Of a stretch of DNA of 64,000 nt, positions 1 through 8,767 are shown piece by piece (positions within the stretch are counted from its first letter, which is position 1; each line of letters starts with the position of its first letter). The position numbers were made by a program, and so were the translations under genes. Source of the stretch: Spirosoma foliorum. GTDB lineage: Bacteria > Bacteroidota > Bacteroidia > Cytophagales > Spirosomataceae. The notes under the pieces are model-generated. The model ran no database searches. It was not told the origin of the DNA and was given only the letters and a program-made list of their open reading frames with translations. The stretch is from positions 5,593,001 through 5,657,000 of the forward strand of contig NZ_CP059732.1 of NCBI RefSeq assembly GCF_014117325.1, written 5' to 3'.

Positions 1-930
1 ACTAATGCCATCAACGACAGGACGTTGTTTGATCCCACCCCAATCCAGAAAAGTAGGCATCAAATCGATCAGGTTGACAAACGAATCGTTGCGTTTCGGT
101 TGGTTTAGCGGCTTAGAAAAACGGCTAATCAGGAGCGGCACTCGGGTTCCGTAATCATACAGATTTGCTTTGGCATGCGGAAACGGCATCCCGTTGTCAG
201 AAGCCACCACAATGATGGTGTTCTCCAATTGGCCCGAAGTTTCCAGTTTCTTCAGTAAATCGCCAATCTCACGATCGAGCCGCTCTACTTCCGACAGATA
301 ATCGGCGACGTCACCTCTAACTTCGGGCACGTCGGGCAGGAATTTAGGCAGGTGAATTTTTGACGGATCGATTCCGGCTTTCTTACCATTTCCCAAATCG
401 AAAGGGCGGTGAGGATCGTTGGTACCAAACCAGAAAAAGAAAGGTTTTCCTTTGGGCAGCTTATCCAGAAATGGCCCGAATCCTAGCTTAGCCGAATCGC
501 CCGCCGGATTTTGGGTATAACCCATTTTCATATAATCGCCCGGTGCCCAACCCTTCCGGTCAAACGCCACCGAATAGCCTTCTTTTTCGAGCAGTTGAAC
601 GTAAGTGGGAATACTATAATCGAGTCGGCCACACAGGTTTACCCCTTCGCCGAGATTATGCGGGTATCGGCCTGTAAGCATAGCCGCCCGCGAAGGAGTA
701 CAGGAAGGTGAAGCGCAATAGGCATTCGTAAAAACGGTGCCATGTTGGGCTAGTTTATCGAGGTTAGGTGTCTTGATTGTTTTATCGCCGTATATACTCG
801 CATAGGGGTAGCTCCAGTCATCGGCCAGAATAAACAGGATGTTCGGTCGTACTGCGGTTTCTTTTTTGAACGAAAAAAGACTAAGTGCGAGCAGCGAGAG
901 CAAACCCGTCAGGCAAAAGACATATTTCAT
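1..930 (-). CDS. Sulfatase, secreted (C-terminus beyond window)
   Basis: Reading the minus strand from the ATG at 928-930 gives about 310 residues that run off the left window edge. A hydrophobic N-terminus (residues 1-20) suggests export. The metal-binding start of the fold is visible as ILFILADDWS (about residues 31-40), and the formylglycine motif C-x-P-S-R is present as CTPSR at about C77. This Cys would be converted to formylglycine by a sulfatase-modifying enzyme not seen here. A further segment with DPHRPFD and SDNGMPFPHAK fits family S1 sulfatases of the heparan N-sulfatase/arylsulfatase kind. It probably removes sulfate from polysaccharides in the periplasm. The substrate cannot be deduced. 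Confidence 0.9.
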   Translation of the reverse strand, partial: MKYVFCLTGLLSLLALSLFSFKKETAVRPNILFILADDWSYPYASIYGDKTIKTPNLDKLAQHGTVFTNAYCASPSCTPSRAAMLTGRYPHNLGEGVNLCGRLDYSIPTYVQLLEKEGYSVAFDRKGWAPGDYMKMGYTQNPAGDSAKLGFGPFLDKLPKGKPFFFWFGTNDPHRPFDLGNGKKAGIDPSKIHLPKFLPDVPEVRGDVADYLSEVERLDREIGDLLKKLETSGQLENTIIVVASDNGMPFPHAKANLYDYGTRVPLLISRFSKPLNQPKRNDSFVNLIDLMPTFLDWGGIKQRPVVDGIS

Positions 931-1031
931 AATCAGGCGATCGTTTCCTCAAAAATAGCCCGAAATATACGTACCTAAATCAAAATCTACATTCGTGAAC
1001 CCACCTGCTTATACGCCTATGCTCCCGAAAC

Positions 1032-2894
1032 TTACTTTTCGATTTCGAAAGCCAGCAAAACATTTCCGGGGAGTTCGCCAAAGAGGCCATAACCGGAATT
1101 GACGAATACCATCCCATCGGCCACAACCGGCGCCGACCCGTCAATTGATCCCCCTTTTCCTGCAATCCCATTCACGGCCTGATACTCCTTTACCGTATCG
1201 TAGTCCCACAAAACTTTACCATCCGTTGTCGAATAAGCACGGATATGGCCATCCAGTGCTCCAGCAAATACCAGTCCGGGAATGACCGTTGGCGCAGCCG
1301 AGTTGGCTTCAATGCAGCCTTTCTTGCCTTCGCAGGCTGGTGCGACCGTTTTCCAGATAATCTTTCCTGTTGTGGCATCCAGCGCAAACAGGCCCGGTTC
1401 CGGCTTGATCAGTGAATCGATTTTGGGGTTTATGCCAAACTTATTGTCGGCATTGGCGGCATACACGTATCTTCCATCCGTTGCCATGCCCCAGTGAATG
1501 CCCCCCAGCGCCCCACCTCGCCCAATCCGGGTTTGCCAAATGACTTTCCCGTTATCGGGAGATAGGCCGTAAACAATCCCGGCTTTTTGCCCAACCAACA
1601 GGATTTCTTTTCCTGATGGTAATTTGGTCAGGATAGGCGCCATACCGAAATCAAAATCAGGGCCTACTTTTTCGGGGCAGTTGGGGTTTCCAGGACAGGC
1701 CAGATTCCAGGTATCATCTTTGGTCGACTGAAACGACCAGACTAGCTTCCCGGTTTTCAGATTCAATGCCTGAATAGCATCGCTGGTCGTTGTAGCGGGA
1801 CTGGTGTAATTCTCACCCGTACCGAAATAAAGCAGGCCGCGCTTTGTGTCGATGGTGGGGCTGCTCCAGACAATCGCTCCCGATGGACCATAAAACGGTG
1901 CTCCATTCTTCTTTTTGCCTACTTCCTTCGCTTCCTCCGCAATGACCCGATGCCGCCAGATTTCTTTACCCGAACGAGCATCCAACGCGACAATTTCACC
2001 CGACGACGAACAGCACGGATAAGTCGGATCCAAAACCGAGACAACCTCGTTAGACGTCAACGGAACATACACTATATTGTCGTAAACGGCCACCGAACCG
2101 GTATTACCCGATTGAGGATGTTTCCCGGCTTTGCTCTCCCAGAGTAAGTTTCCAGTTTTTACATCAATGGCATACGCATTTGTATTGTTGTCGGCAAAAA
2201 AAGCGCGTATTCCTTCGTTGTTCTGCACCACCGAAATGGCTCCCCGAACGGCCGCTTTCGCCAGAAAACGCCAGCCAATTTTCCCGGTCTGTTTATGAAT
2301 GCTGTACACCTCGCCAAAGTGCGTACCAATAATCAACCAGTCGCCCACAATAGCGGGTTTACTCCTCACCTGACTCACATCCGGAAAAGCAAAAGCCCAT
2401 TTTAGTTTCAGACGTCCAACGGTTTCGGGCGAAATACCCGCCTGCTGTGCCGACCGATAACCGGTTCCTTCCAGATTACCACCCCAACCCGAGTGATGTA
2501 TCAATCCACTTTTCGTTGAAGGAAGGGTAAATTGCCCATAGGCTTCCTGAGGTATAGGGTTATCTTTTAAGGATTTACTTGCCAACCATTGGGCAATGGC
2601 TTTCCGCTGATCCGTGGTTAGTTCTTTGGCTTGCTCGCGCATTTTACCCGTTTCCAGAGCAGCCAGAATGGCCCTTGGCGGCATCTGAGCTAAAATGAAA
2701 TAGCCTGGAGCACCTACCCCAGCTTCGGCCTTGTGGCAATTATTGCAGGTGGCCATGTACAATTTCTGACCTTCGGCGGCTACAGAATAGTCTAGTTTCT
2801 GAGCAAATCCCACCATGGAAAGTAACAGAAACACGACGGCCAATGTCCATGACCTAACCTGAACAGATTGACCCAATTGACAGATAGGATGCAT
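1032..2894 (-). CDS. PQQ-dependent dehydrogenase with N-terminal cytochrome c domain
   Basis: The 620-residue protein has an N-terminal hydrophobic segment (about 17-31) ending near GFAQ, consistent with a signal peptide. A cytochrome c domain follows, with haem motif CNNCH at 50-54 and a candidate distal Met at 71. A PQQ-type beta-propeller fills residues 160-620, with repeated blades of the type ALDATTGKIIWK. A vicinal Cys-Cys at 294-295 matches the pair that packs against PQQ in quinoprotein alcohol dehydrogenases. Domain order resembles polyvinyl-alcohol dehydrogenase-type quinohaemoproteins. It likely oxidises an alcohol or sugar in the periplasm and passes electrons to its own haem. No PQQ synthesis genes are in the window, so the substrate and source of PQQ are unknown. 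It is separated from the sulfatase by about 100 bp in the same orientation. Confidence 0.85.
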   Translation of the reverse strand: MHPICQLGQSVQVRSWTLAVVFLLLSMVGFAQKLDYSVAAEGQKLYMATCNNCHKAEAGVGAPGYFILAQMPPRAILAALETGKMREQAKELTTDQRKAIAQWLASKSLKDNPIPQEAYGQFTLPSTKSGLIHHSGWGGNLEGTGYRSAQQAGISPETVGRLKLKWAFAFPDVSQVRSKPAIVGDWLIIGTHFGEVYSIHKQTGKIGWRFLAKAAVRGAISVVQNNEGIRAFFADNNTNAYAIDVKTGNLLWESKAGKHPQSGNTGSVAVYDNIVYVPLTSNEVVSVLDPTYPCCSSSGEIVALDARSGKEIWRHRVIAEEAKEVGKKKNGAPFYGPSGAIVWSSPTIDTKRGLLYFGTGENYTSPATTTSDAIQALNLKTGKLVWSFQSTKDDTWNLACPGNPNCPEKVGPDFDFGMAPILTKLPSGKEILLVGQKAGIVYGLSPDNGKVIWQTRIGRGGALGGIHWGMATDGRYVYAANADNKFGINPKIDSLIKPEPGLFALDATTGKIIWKTVAPACEGKKGCIEANSAAPTVIPGLVFAGALDGHIRAYSTTDGKVLWDYDTVKEYQAVNGIAGKGGSIDGSAPVVADGMVFVNSGYGLFGELPGNVLLAFEIEK

Positions 2895-3113
2895 ACGCTA
2901 TAACTGGTCTATAATCAGTGTCTTACTAGTAGTAAAAGTAAATTGCATGCAGCAGCCGAGGTTCTTTTTTTTTGATAAACCCTTGAATTGATAGGATAAA
3001 GTTTAGATTGAGCGGGATGAACTGACGTCGGCGAGAAGGTAATCCAAGAGTTAGCTGTATATCCTCGGGAGAACACCCTAGCCTGATGACTAAGGATTTG
3101 GCTGGCTGTGGTG

Positions 3114-3160
3114 GTGTCAGTTTCTCAAAACTGACACGTTAGGTTTCTTAAAACCTAACG
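3114..3160. repeat. Two tandem hairpins of identical architecture
   Basis: The first hairpin has arms GTGTCAGTTT (3114-3123) and AAACTGACAC (3128-3137) around a CTCA loop. The second has arms CGTTAGGTTT (3137-3146) and AAACCTAACG (3151-3160) around a CTTA loop. Both have perfect 10-bp stems and 4-nt loops, and they share one base at 3137. This REP-like geometry suggests a dispersed palindromic element rather than a simple terminator. Confidence 0.7.
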
Positions 3161-3252
3161 GATAGTCCATCAGCTTAACGAGGTTTCTGGCATAGTCCAA
3201 TCAGCCCTATGAGGGCGTCCTGTCAATAGTTATTCTCGCTTATTAAGGGCTA

Positions 3253-3308
3253 TAAGCGCCGTAGGTGCGACCTAATTCTGTCCATATCGGTCGCACCTAC
3301 GGCGCTTA
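3253..3308. repeat. Perfect 20-bp inverted repeat
   Basis: The left arm TAAGCGCCGTAGGTGCGACC (3253-3272) is exactly complementary to the right arm at 3289-3308, with a 16-nt spacer. No T-run follows, so it does not resemble a classical intrinsic terminator. A mobile palindromic repeat is more likely. Confidence 0.75.
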
Positions 3309-3441
3309 GGGTTATAGCTGATACATTGTTTTCTATTAACAGGCCACTCCTAACGGAGTTTCGAACATCCTCAAAAGATAGGCGAGGACAAAGATCGAGG
3401 ATACGCAATCGACTATTATACGATGTTCCTGATAACGAACG

Positions 3442-4434
3442 CTACTTGGCCGAAATAATTAGCACTAAACCCAGCACATAACACAAGCCCATGAGCATCA
3501 GATAGCGGTTTGACAGAGCGGGCGCTCCGAGAAATTCCTGCCAGATAAAAACACCCCACAGCACAGCAATGATCGTGGCTCCCTGGCCCAATCCATAACT
3601 GATAGCATAGCCAGCTGCGCCCGAAGCCAATAAACTCGACGCCATGCCCAAACACCATACCATACCACCTAGCATCCCGATCCGGTGGTTACGTCGACTT
3701 ACGTCGCTATAGAAGATCTCGCCGTCGGCAGGTTTACTCGCAAATCGACGCAATACGGGAATGAATAATGGGGTACTGACAACCACCCCAATGGCGAACA
3801 AGACTAAGGCTGTGTAGGGGGTGAGCAGTCCCGGTGCCGGATTACTAAAATCCGTTGTCATGGATTTAGCCACGAAATAAAAGAAGAAACTCATCAGGAA
3901 CCCACCCACCAAGGTGATGACCAACCCCTGCATACTGACCGACGAATCGGTGGTGGCTTTAGCCCGGTAAGCCAACGCACTAAACACGACTGCCAGAAAT
4001 ATGGCAAAAACGCCCCCCGCTAACAGACCTACACTGCTTACAGGCGACGATCCGTAATTGACAATAACTCCCAAAATGAGAGCCAGTCCAATCCCAACGG
4101 GCATAGCGACGGACAAACCGGCCAGTTCAATACCGACAACGATAAGGATATTAGCGATATTAAAAACGAAGCCACCTATCAGGGCATATAACAGACTTTG
4201 CGTATCACCCTGTTTAATATCTGGTAGAAACGACCGTCCGGCTTCGCCAATACTACCAAATGTGAAGGCCAAAACCAGACTCAACAATAAAATACCGTAC
4301 GTGTAATCGCGATAGAAAATAGTAGTAGGTACTGATTGGGTAGCCAGTTTCTGCGTATTGGCCCAGGAACCCCAGCAAAGCATTGTCAGAAAGCAGACAA
4401 CAACAGCTACGGGATAGTAGGTAATGATAAACAT
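3442..4434 (-). CDS. GRP/DMT-superfamily sugar (or ureide) permease-like transporter
   Basis: The 330-residue protein is almost entirely hydrophobic, with about ten predicted membrane segments. The start MFIITYYPVAVVVCFLTMLC followed by a WGSWANTQKL segment resembles the glucose/rhamnose transporter-like (GRP) and ureide-permease branch of the drug/metabolite transporter superfamily. Bacteroidota members are often annotated as multidrug DMT permeases. It would act in the inner membrane as a proton- or sodium-coupled importer. The neighbours do not reveal a substrate. The next gene on the opposite strand is also a DMT-type protein but of a different family. Confidence 0.7.
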   Translation of the reverse strand: MFIITYYPVAVVVCFLTMLCWGSWANTQKLATQSVPTTIFYRDYTYGILLLSLVLAFTFGSIGEAGRSFLPDIKQGDTQSLLYALIGGFVFNIANILIVVGIELAGLSVAMPVGIGLALILGVIVNYGSSPVSSVGLLAGGVFAIFLAVVFSALAYRAKATTDSSVSMQGLVITLVGGFLMSFFFYFVAKSMTTDFSNPAPGLLTPYTALVLFAIGVVVSTPLFIPVLRRFASKPADGEIFYSDVSRRNHRIGMLGGMVWCLGMASSLLASGAAGYAISYGLGQGATIIAVLWGVFIWQEFLGAPALSNRYLMLMGLCYVLGLVLIISAK

Positions 4435-4553
4435 ATAAGATTGAAGAGTTTAGGCAAGGATAATCGGCAAGCTACGAAATGTAATACATTTTAACAAAAT
4501 ATACACACTCTTGAAAATCAGGATAAAGCGTGAGGTTGCGGGTTCCCGTTGCC

Positions 4554-4561
4554 TACCTTTG
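4554..4561 (+). promoter_or_regulatory. Bacteroidota -7 element TACCTTTG next to a start codon
   Basis: TACCTTTG matches the Bacteroidota -7 consensus TAnnTTTG. A TTG lies at 4536-4538 as a possible -33 element with slightly short spacing. The ATG at 4567 starts only 6 nt after the element, which implies a leaderless or near-leaderless mRNA. Confidence 0.5.
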
Positions 4562-4566
4562 TAATC

Positions 4567-5010
4567 ATGAACTACATCTATTTAGTACTTGCGTTTATTG
4601 TGGGCCTGGCCATTACAGTTCAGGCTGGCGTTAATGCCAATTTGCGACAGGCGATGAGCAATCCTATTCTAGCGGCCATCGTTTCATTCGGTTCCGGCTT
4701 TATGGTGCTGGTATTGATGTTTCTGGCTACAGGTGGATCAATACCTCCATTTGAAACCATCAAACAGATAAGCTGGTGGAAATGGACAGGAGGTATTATG
4801 GGCGCGATTTACATGATCACCGTTATCGTTAGCGTCCAGAAAATAGGAACCGCCAATATGGTAAGTTTGAGCGTAGCCGGACAATTAGTAGCCGCCCTTA
4901 TACTGGATCATTACGGATTGATGGGCTTTTCAATTCACCCCGCCAACAGCTGGCGTTTGCTTGGTGTCGGGCTGATTATCGCAGGCGTGTTGCTGGTGGT
5001 GAAAAACTAA
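4567..5010 (+). CDS. DMT transporter, YdcZ/DUF606 family
   Basis: From the ATG at 4567 the product is 147 residues (MNYIYLVLAFIVGLAITVQA...), with four to five hydrophobic helices. This size and the N-terminal motif AITVQAGVNANLRQ are typical of DUF606/YdcZ half-size proteins of the drug/metabolite transporter superfamily. I chose 4567 rather than an upstream in-frame codon because family members begin with the membrane helix, and because a promoter-like TACCTTTG ends at 4561. The family is usually annotated as inner-membrane and of unknown substrate. Such half-size members probably work as dimers. Confidence 0.8.
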   Translation: MNYIYLVLAFIVGLAITVQAGVNANLRQAMSNPILAAIVSFGSGFMVLVLMFLATGGSIPPFETIKQISWWKWTGGIMGAIYMITVIVSVQKIGTANMVSLSVAGQLVAALILDHYGLMGFSIHPANSWRLLGVGLIIAGVLLVVKN

Positions 5011-5086
5011 GTTTATGGTATTCGGTTTGTAGTTTACGGTGATTCATCACTACATATCGAATACCATAAACCGAATACCGTAAACC
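5011..5086. repeat. Intergenic inverted repeat of GTTTAYGGT-like words
   Basis: GTTTATGGTATTCGGTTT (5011-5028) is complementary to 5068-5085 with one mismatch, and the loop side carries a second copy of the word CGAATACCATA. It begins directly after the stop of the transporter and ends at the next start codon. Its sequence words resemble those of the hairpin at 51851-51935. Confidence 0.65.
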
Positions 5087-5087
5087 A

Positions 5088-5699
5088 ATGATAAACTACC
5101 GCTTCTATCCCTCGCTACTCAACGTGTTCTCCCGTTATTTAAACGGCGGGCACCTGTCGATTCAGGAGTTGATCGATTCAATTAACCGGGTTCCAACACC
5201 AACTACGGCGGCTCAGGAGCGGGGTATCTCGTTTGAAGAAGCTATCGTCAAAGGCACAAATGAAGAGCGATTCGACCCCGAGATTGTCAAAAAAGTACGT
5301 AAGCTTCTCCCCCGCCCCATTGTCGAGACGCAGGTATATTGCCAGTTGGAAATTGAGGATGTGCTATTTTACGGGTACGTCGATTTGATCGGTAAATTCA
5401 AGGCGGTGGATCTGAAAACAACGGCTTCCTACCAACCGGGTCGTTTTGTGCACAACCATCAGAATTTGTACCTCCACGCACTCAAGCGGAAAGGCATAAA
5501 ACTCATGGAGTACGTAATCACCGATTTTAGTGATGTTTACGTTGAGAGTTATCCTTTAACGCATCCAATCGACAAGCAGTTGGAAGAAATCCGACTCCTC
5601 AAGGCGTTCCTCGAAGAGCACCGACCACTCATTACCGATCCAAAAATCTTTGTCAAACCGGGCGAAGATGCAGACGCTCGCAGACGAACCATACGGTAA
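5088..5699 (+). CDS. PD-(D/E)XK nuclease superfamily protein
   Basis: The 203-residue protein has the core of a RecB-like PD-(D/E)XK fold. The segment FYGYVDLIGKFKAVDLKTT (about residues 104-122) supplies the catalytic Asp and a D-x-K element, followed by a Q-x-x-x-Y motif (HNHQNLYLHAL). It has no helicase domain and is a stand-alone nuclease-like protein. Its biological role is unknown. The last 16 codons overlap alternative upstream starts of the following MFS gene, but the preferred MFS start is 44 bp after this stop, so the two may be co-transcribed. Confidence 0.75.
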   Translation: MINYRFYPSLLNVFSRYLNGGHLSIQELIDSINRVPTPTTAAQERGISFEEAIVKGTNEERFDPEIVKKVRKLLPRPIVETQVYCQLEIEDVLFYGYVDLIGKFKAVDLKTTASYQPGRFVHNHQNLYLHALKRKGIKLMEYVITDFSDVYVESYPLTHPIDKQLEEIRLLKAFLEEHRPLITDPKIFVKPGEDADARRRTIR

Positions 5700-5742
5700 A
5701 CATACAAGCGTCGAACAGGCTGTTTCGTCGTACCTTGCGGTC

Positions 5743-6984
5743 ATGATTCAGCAAACGCTTCATCTTTATCAACGGGCTTACCGGGGCTTGTCGCCATCGG
5801 TATGGCTGCTGGCAGGAGTCATGCTCATTAATCGTTGCGGCACGATGGTCTTGCCGTTTATGACGCTTTATCTCACCCAATATCTCCACTTTTCGGTCAC
5901 AAATACAGGCATTGTGATGGCCATTTATGGTGCCGGAGCCTTTGTTGGTACTTTCCTCGGTGGGCGCCTAACCGATCGATTTGGCTTTTACTACATCCAG
6001 CTAGTCAGCCTGATGTTTGGCGGCATGGCTTTAGTGTTGCTTCAATTTGTTACAAATTTTTACGCGCTCTGCGGCAGTGTATTCGTTTTCACGTTGTTTG
6101 GCGATGCGTTCCGACCCGCCAATCAGGCCGCTATTGCCCACTATTCGGACCCGGAAACCCGTACGCGTGCATTTTCCCTTAACCGACTGGCCATCAATCT
6201 CGGCTGGGCAGTTGGTGGCGGCCTGGGTGGCTGGTTAGCCAGTATCAATTACAGCCTCCTTTTCTGGGCCGATGGATTAACCTGTCTGGTAGCCAGTCTG
6301 GTATTATGGCTGTATTTGCCCGTTCCGGAAATTCGCGATAAGACCAACCCTCAATTGGAGCCAACACGCGCGACGGACACCGATTCAATCAGTCAATCGC
6401 CTTACCGCGATACCGTATTCGTTGGTTTCGTTGTCTGCGCTGCGCTGTATTTTATGGTATTCATGCAGCTATTTTCAATTGTGCCGCTGTTTTTGAAAGA
6501 AGTCTTCCGCATGAGCGAGCGTCTGATTGGCGGCTTAATGGCGCTCAACGGTATCATCATTGTGGTTGTTGAAATGGCGTTAGTGTATAGCCTTGAGCAG
6601 CAGAAACGGTCGAAAATTAAACTGATTATCGCGGGCGTTATCCTGACTTCGATTTCGTACGTCGCACTGACAATACCCACCAATGGTCTGCTCTCCGGCT
6701 TACAAGTCGCCCTGTTATTTATCCTTTTGGGTACGCTTAGCGAAATGATGGCTATGCCCTTTATCCAGTCGTTCACCGTTGAACGATCCAGTCCGGCAAC
6801 CCGAGGTCAATACTTAGCCTTATATTCAATGGGTGGCGCGCTTGCTCAGACTACTGCTCCAGCCTTTGGGTCAGTGATGGTGACCAATTTTGGTTTCTCA
6901 ACACACTGGTTAGCTCTGGCGGCTATTAGCCTAGTATCGGCAGGTGGGTTTTGGTGGCTGGGTAGAAGGCTAACATATCAATAA
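5743..6984 (+). CDS. MFS transporter (multidrug efflux-like)
   Basis: Starting at ATG 5743 (MIQQTLHLYQRAYRG) the product is 413 residues with twelve hydrophobic segments. The loop 2-3 signature of the major facilitator superfamily is visible as GGRLTDRFG. The N-half motif GTFLGGRLTDRFGFYYIQLV and the absence of sugar-porter motifs fit the drug:proton antiporter DHA1 group (YdeE/MdtH-like). An in-frame TTG at 5650 would lengthen it by 31 non-hydrophobic residues inside the upstream nuclease gene, so 5743 is preferred. It sits in the inner membrane; its substrate cannot be read from sequence. Confidence 0.85.
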   Translation: MIQQTLHLYQRAYRGLSPSVWLLAGVMLINRCGTMVLPFMTLYLTQYLHFSVTNTGIVMAIYGAGAFVGTFLGGRLTDRFGFYYIQLVSLMFGGMALVLLQFVTNFYALCGSVFVFTLFGDAFRPANQAAIAHYSDPETRTRAFSLNRLAINLGWAVGGGLGGWLASINYSLLFWADGLTCLVASLVLWLYLPVPEIRDKTNPQLEPTRATDTDSISQSPYRDTVFVGFVVCAALYFMVFMQLFSIVPLFLKEVFRMSERLIGGLMALNGIIIVVVEMALVYSLEQQKRSKIKLIIAGVILTSISYVALTIPTNGLLSGLQVALLFILLGTLSEMMAMPFIQSFTVERSSPATRGQYLALYSMGGALAQTTAPAFGSVMVTNFGFSTHWLALAAISLVSAGGFWWLGRRLTYQ

Positions 6985-7114
6985 TAAAAATACATGCAAG
7001 TAGTCATTTTTTATTATATTTTGACTTTACGGGATATATTTTCAATCTTGCAGCCCATACCTCGACGTCCTCCCAAATTCAACAAAACATATCTTCTTAA
7101 AAGATCATGGCACT

Positions 7115-7810
7115 ATGTTAAAAAGTGTTTATAGGCTACTAAAATCTATTGGAGCTTTACTATTAATAGTTACGATTTTAATCAGTACATATTTACTTTC
7201 AGCTTATTTATTTTCAAGAGTTAGTGTCAATAAGAAGGATTCAGGTACAAATGATGTATCAATTTATATTCTTACAAATGGAGTGCATACAGACCTCGTA
7301 ATGCCAATTAAAAATAATCAAATTGATTGGAGTGATGAGATAAAATTTGAGAATACAGTCAGCAAAGACACTTTATTCCAATATGTTGCTTTAGGCTGGG
7401 GCGATAAAGGATTTTATCTTGAAACGCCTACCTGGGCAGATTTAAAATTCAGTACAGCATTCAAAGCAGCTTTTGCATTAGGCTCCACAGCCATTCACGC
7501 AACTTTCTATACAACTATGATAGAAGGTAAAGATTGCGTAAAAATTAAGCTATCGAAAGAGCAATACATAAAACTTATCCATTACATAAAAAGCAGTTTT
7601 CGTTTAGATGCAAACGGACATCTGATTAACATAAAATCGCATGCTAATTATGGTATCAATGATACCTTTTATGAAGCGACTGGCAGTTACAGTTTATTCC
7701 ATACATGCAATACATGGGCAAACAATGGACTAAAAAGCTGTGAGCAATTAGCTTGCCTATGGACACCTTTTGACACGGGTATTTTTTATCAATACAATCA
7801 ACATAAATAA
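7115..7810 (+). CDS. TIGR02117/DUF2459 family membrane-anchored protein
   Basis: The 231-residue protein has one N-terminal membrane helix (about residues 11-33). A soluble domain follows with the family's conserved blocks LTNGVHTDLVMP, ALGWGDKGFYLETPTW and HTCNTWANNGL, which identify TIGR02117/DUF2459. The family is of unknown function, named for occasional proximity to urease. The conserved His/Asp and Cys/Asn residues suggest a hydrolase-like pocket, but that is inference. Base composition is clearly more AT-rich than the flanking genes, and the downstream yiaA-like gene shares this, so the pair may have been acquired together. The gene ends 3 bp before yiaA. Confidence 0.8.
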   Translation: MLKSVYRLLKSIGALLLIVTILISTYLLSAYLFSRVSVNKKDSGTNDVSIYILTNGVHTDLVMPIKNNQIDWSDEIKFENTVSKDTLFQYVALGWGDKGFYLETPTWADLKFSTAFKAAFALGSTAIHATFYTTMIEGKDCVKIKLSKEQYIKLIHYIKSSFRLDANGHLINIKSHANYGINDTFYEATGSYSLFHTCNTWANNGLKSCEQLACLWTPFDTGIFYQYNQHK

Positions 7811-7813
7811 ATC

Positions 7814-8224
7814 ATGAATCAAAAACCATCCGCTGCATTTATTGGAGCTTCCTGGGTTGCTCTAGGAGTAGGTATGGCAGGGTACTTAGTTGGACTTTGG
7901 AGGTCTGAAATGCTTCTCGATGAAAAAGGCTACTATTTTACAGTATTGATGTATGGCCTTTTCTCGGTAGTATCAGTACAAAAAAGTGTTAGGGACCGAT
8001 TAGAAGGAATACCAGTAACAGACATATACTACGGTCTTAGCTGGTTTTCAACAATTTTATCAATCACACTATTAATTGTTGGTCTGTGGAATGCAACTCT
8101 CTTACCAAGCGAAAAAGGGTTTTACGCCTTTGCTTTTCTATTGGGTTTATTTGGTGCAATAGCTGTTCAGAAAAACACCCGTGATAGTCAGGCTATTGAT
8201 AGAAAAGATGGCCCTACGAATTAA
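7814..8224 (+). CDS. yiaA: YiaA/YiaB-type inner membrane protein
   Basis: The 136-residue protein is made of two similar halves, each with two membrane helices. The repeated signatures are [20 protein letters not shown] with a D/S-EKGYYF segment (residues 13-45) and a second GLWNA...[16 protein letters not shown] block (about 89-118). This is the duplicated YiaAB domain. It starts 3 bp after the DUF2459 gene and is almost certainly co-transcribed with it. The function is unknown; in Enterobacteria YiaA has been linked to membrane stress. It shares the AT-rich composition of its upstream partner. Confidence 0.85.
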   Translation: MNQKPSAAFIGASWVALGVGMAGYLVGLWRSEMLLDEKGYYFTVLMYGLFSVVSVQKSVRDRLEGIPVTDIYYGLSWFSTILSITLLIVGLWNATLLPSEKGFYAFAFLLGLFGAIAVQKNTRDSQAIDRKDGPTN

Positions 8225-8291
8225 CTTTCTATTTGACGGGTGTCGTATTGAATCACATTACGGTTCGCTCGTTCCGCTCAGTGATGGCACC

Positions 8292-8299
8292 TACTTTTG
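8292..8299 (+). promoter_or_regulatory. Candidate -7 element TACTTTTG
   Basis: TACTTTTG matches TAnnTTTG and ends 12 nt before the GTG start of the phosphatase gene. No convincing -33 TTG at standard spacing was found, so the call is tentative. Confidence 0.4.
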
Positions 8300-8311
8300 T
8301 AAAACGTTATT

Positions 8312-8644
8312 GTGAACATACTTTTCGTTTGTAGCCGGAATCAGTGGCGCAGTCCAACGGCTGAAACACTGTACAAAAATCACCAAAACCATCAAGTCAG
8401 ATCGGCAGGAACATCATCGTCTGCGCGGATTAAGGTGACGGCTAAGCTCATCCAATGGGCCGATCTAATTTTCGTTATGGAAAAACGACACAAGCAACGA
8501 TTGCTTGAACGCTTTTCTGTAGAAATCGAAGACAGACAGATTATCGTTCTGGATATTCCAGACCATTACCTCTTTATGGACCCCGAGTTAATCGACATTC
8601 TTCAACAGTCGGTTTCTCCCTACTTGAAAGGCGCTGGCGAATAA
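8312..8644 (+). CDS. Low-molecular-weight protein tyrosine phosphatase-like protein
   Basis: A GTG start at 8312 gives 110 residues beginning MNILFVCSRNQWRSP. The active-site loop C-x5-R-S (CSRNQWRS, residues 7-14) lies right at the N-terminus, as in low-molecular-weight tyrosine phosphatases. The chain is about 40 residues shorter than classical members. It carries a C-terminal DIPDHYLFMDPE block typical of a compact bacterial subgroup, in which the general-acid Asp would lie in the MDPE turn. It could dephosphorylate Tyr-phosphorylated or arsenate-like substrates; this is unresolved. No bacterial Tyr kinase is adjacent. GTG is preferred because the catalytic Cys must follow the first strand closely. 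Confidence 0.75.
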   Translation: MNILFVCSRNQWRSPTAETLYKNHQNHQVRSAGTSSSARIKVTAKLIQWADLIFVMEKRHKQRLLERFSVEIEDRQIIVLDIPDHYLFMDPELIDILQQSVSPYLKGAGE

Positions 8645-8767
8645 CATTCAACTACAGAGTCAACTTGTTCGACTGTTGATATAACCCTAATCGACTTTCT
8701 TTACGACCTTTGCAGGCGTTAATGAGCGGATTTAGCTTTCGCTCTTTCACTCTTTCGCACTTTCGCT

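Larger units (their letters stand above)
2895..3441. other. Intergenic region with tandem hairpins and a long palindrome
   Basis: About 550 bp between two minus-strand genes without a convincing reading frame. It holds two adjacent short hairpins (3114-3160) and a 20-bp-arm inverted repeat (3253-3308), each listed separately. It looks like an accumulation site for small palindromic repeats. Confidence 0.6.
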
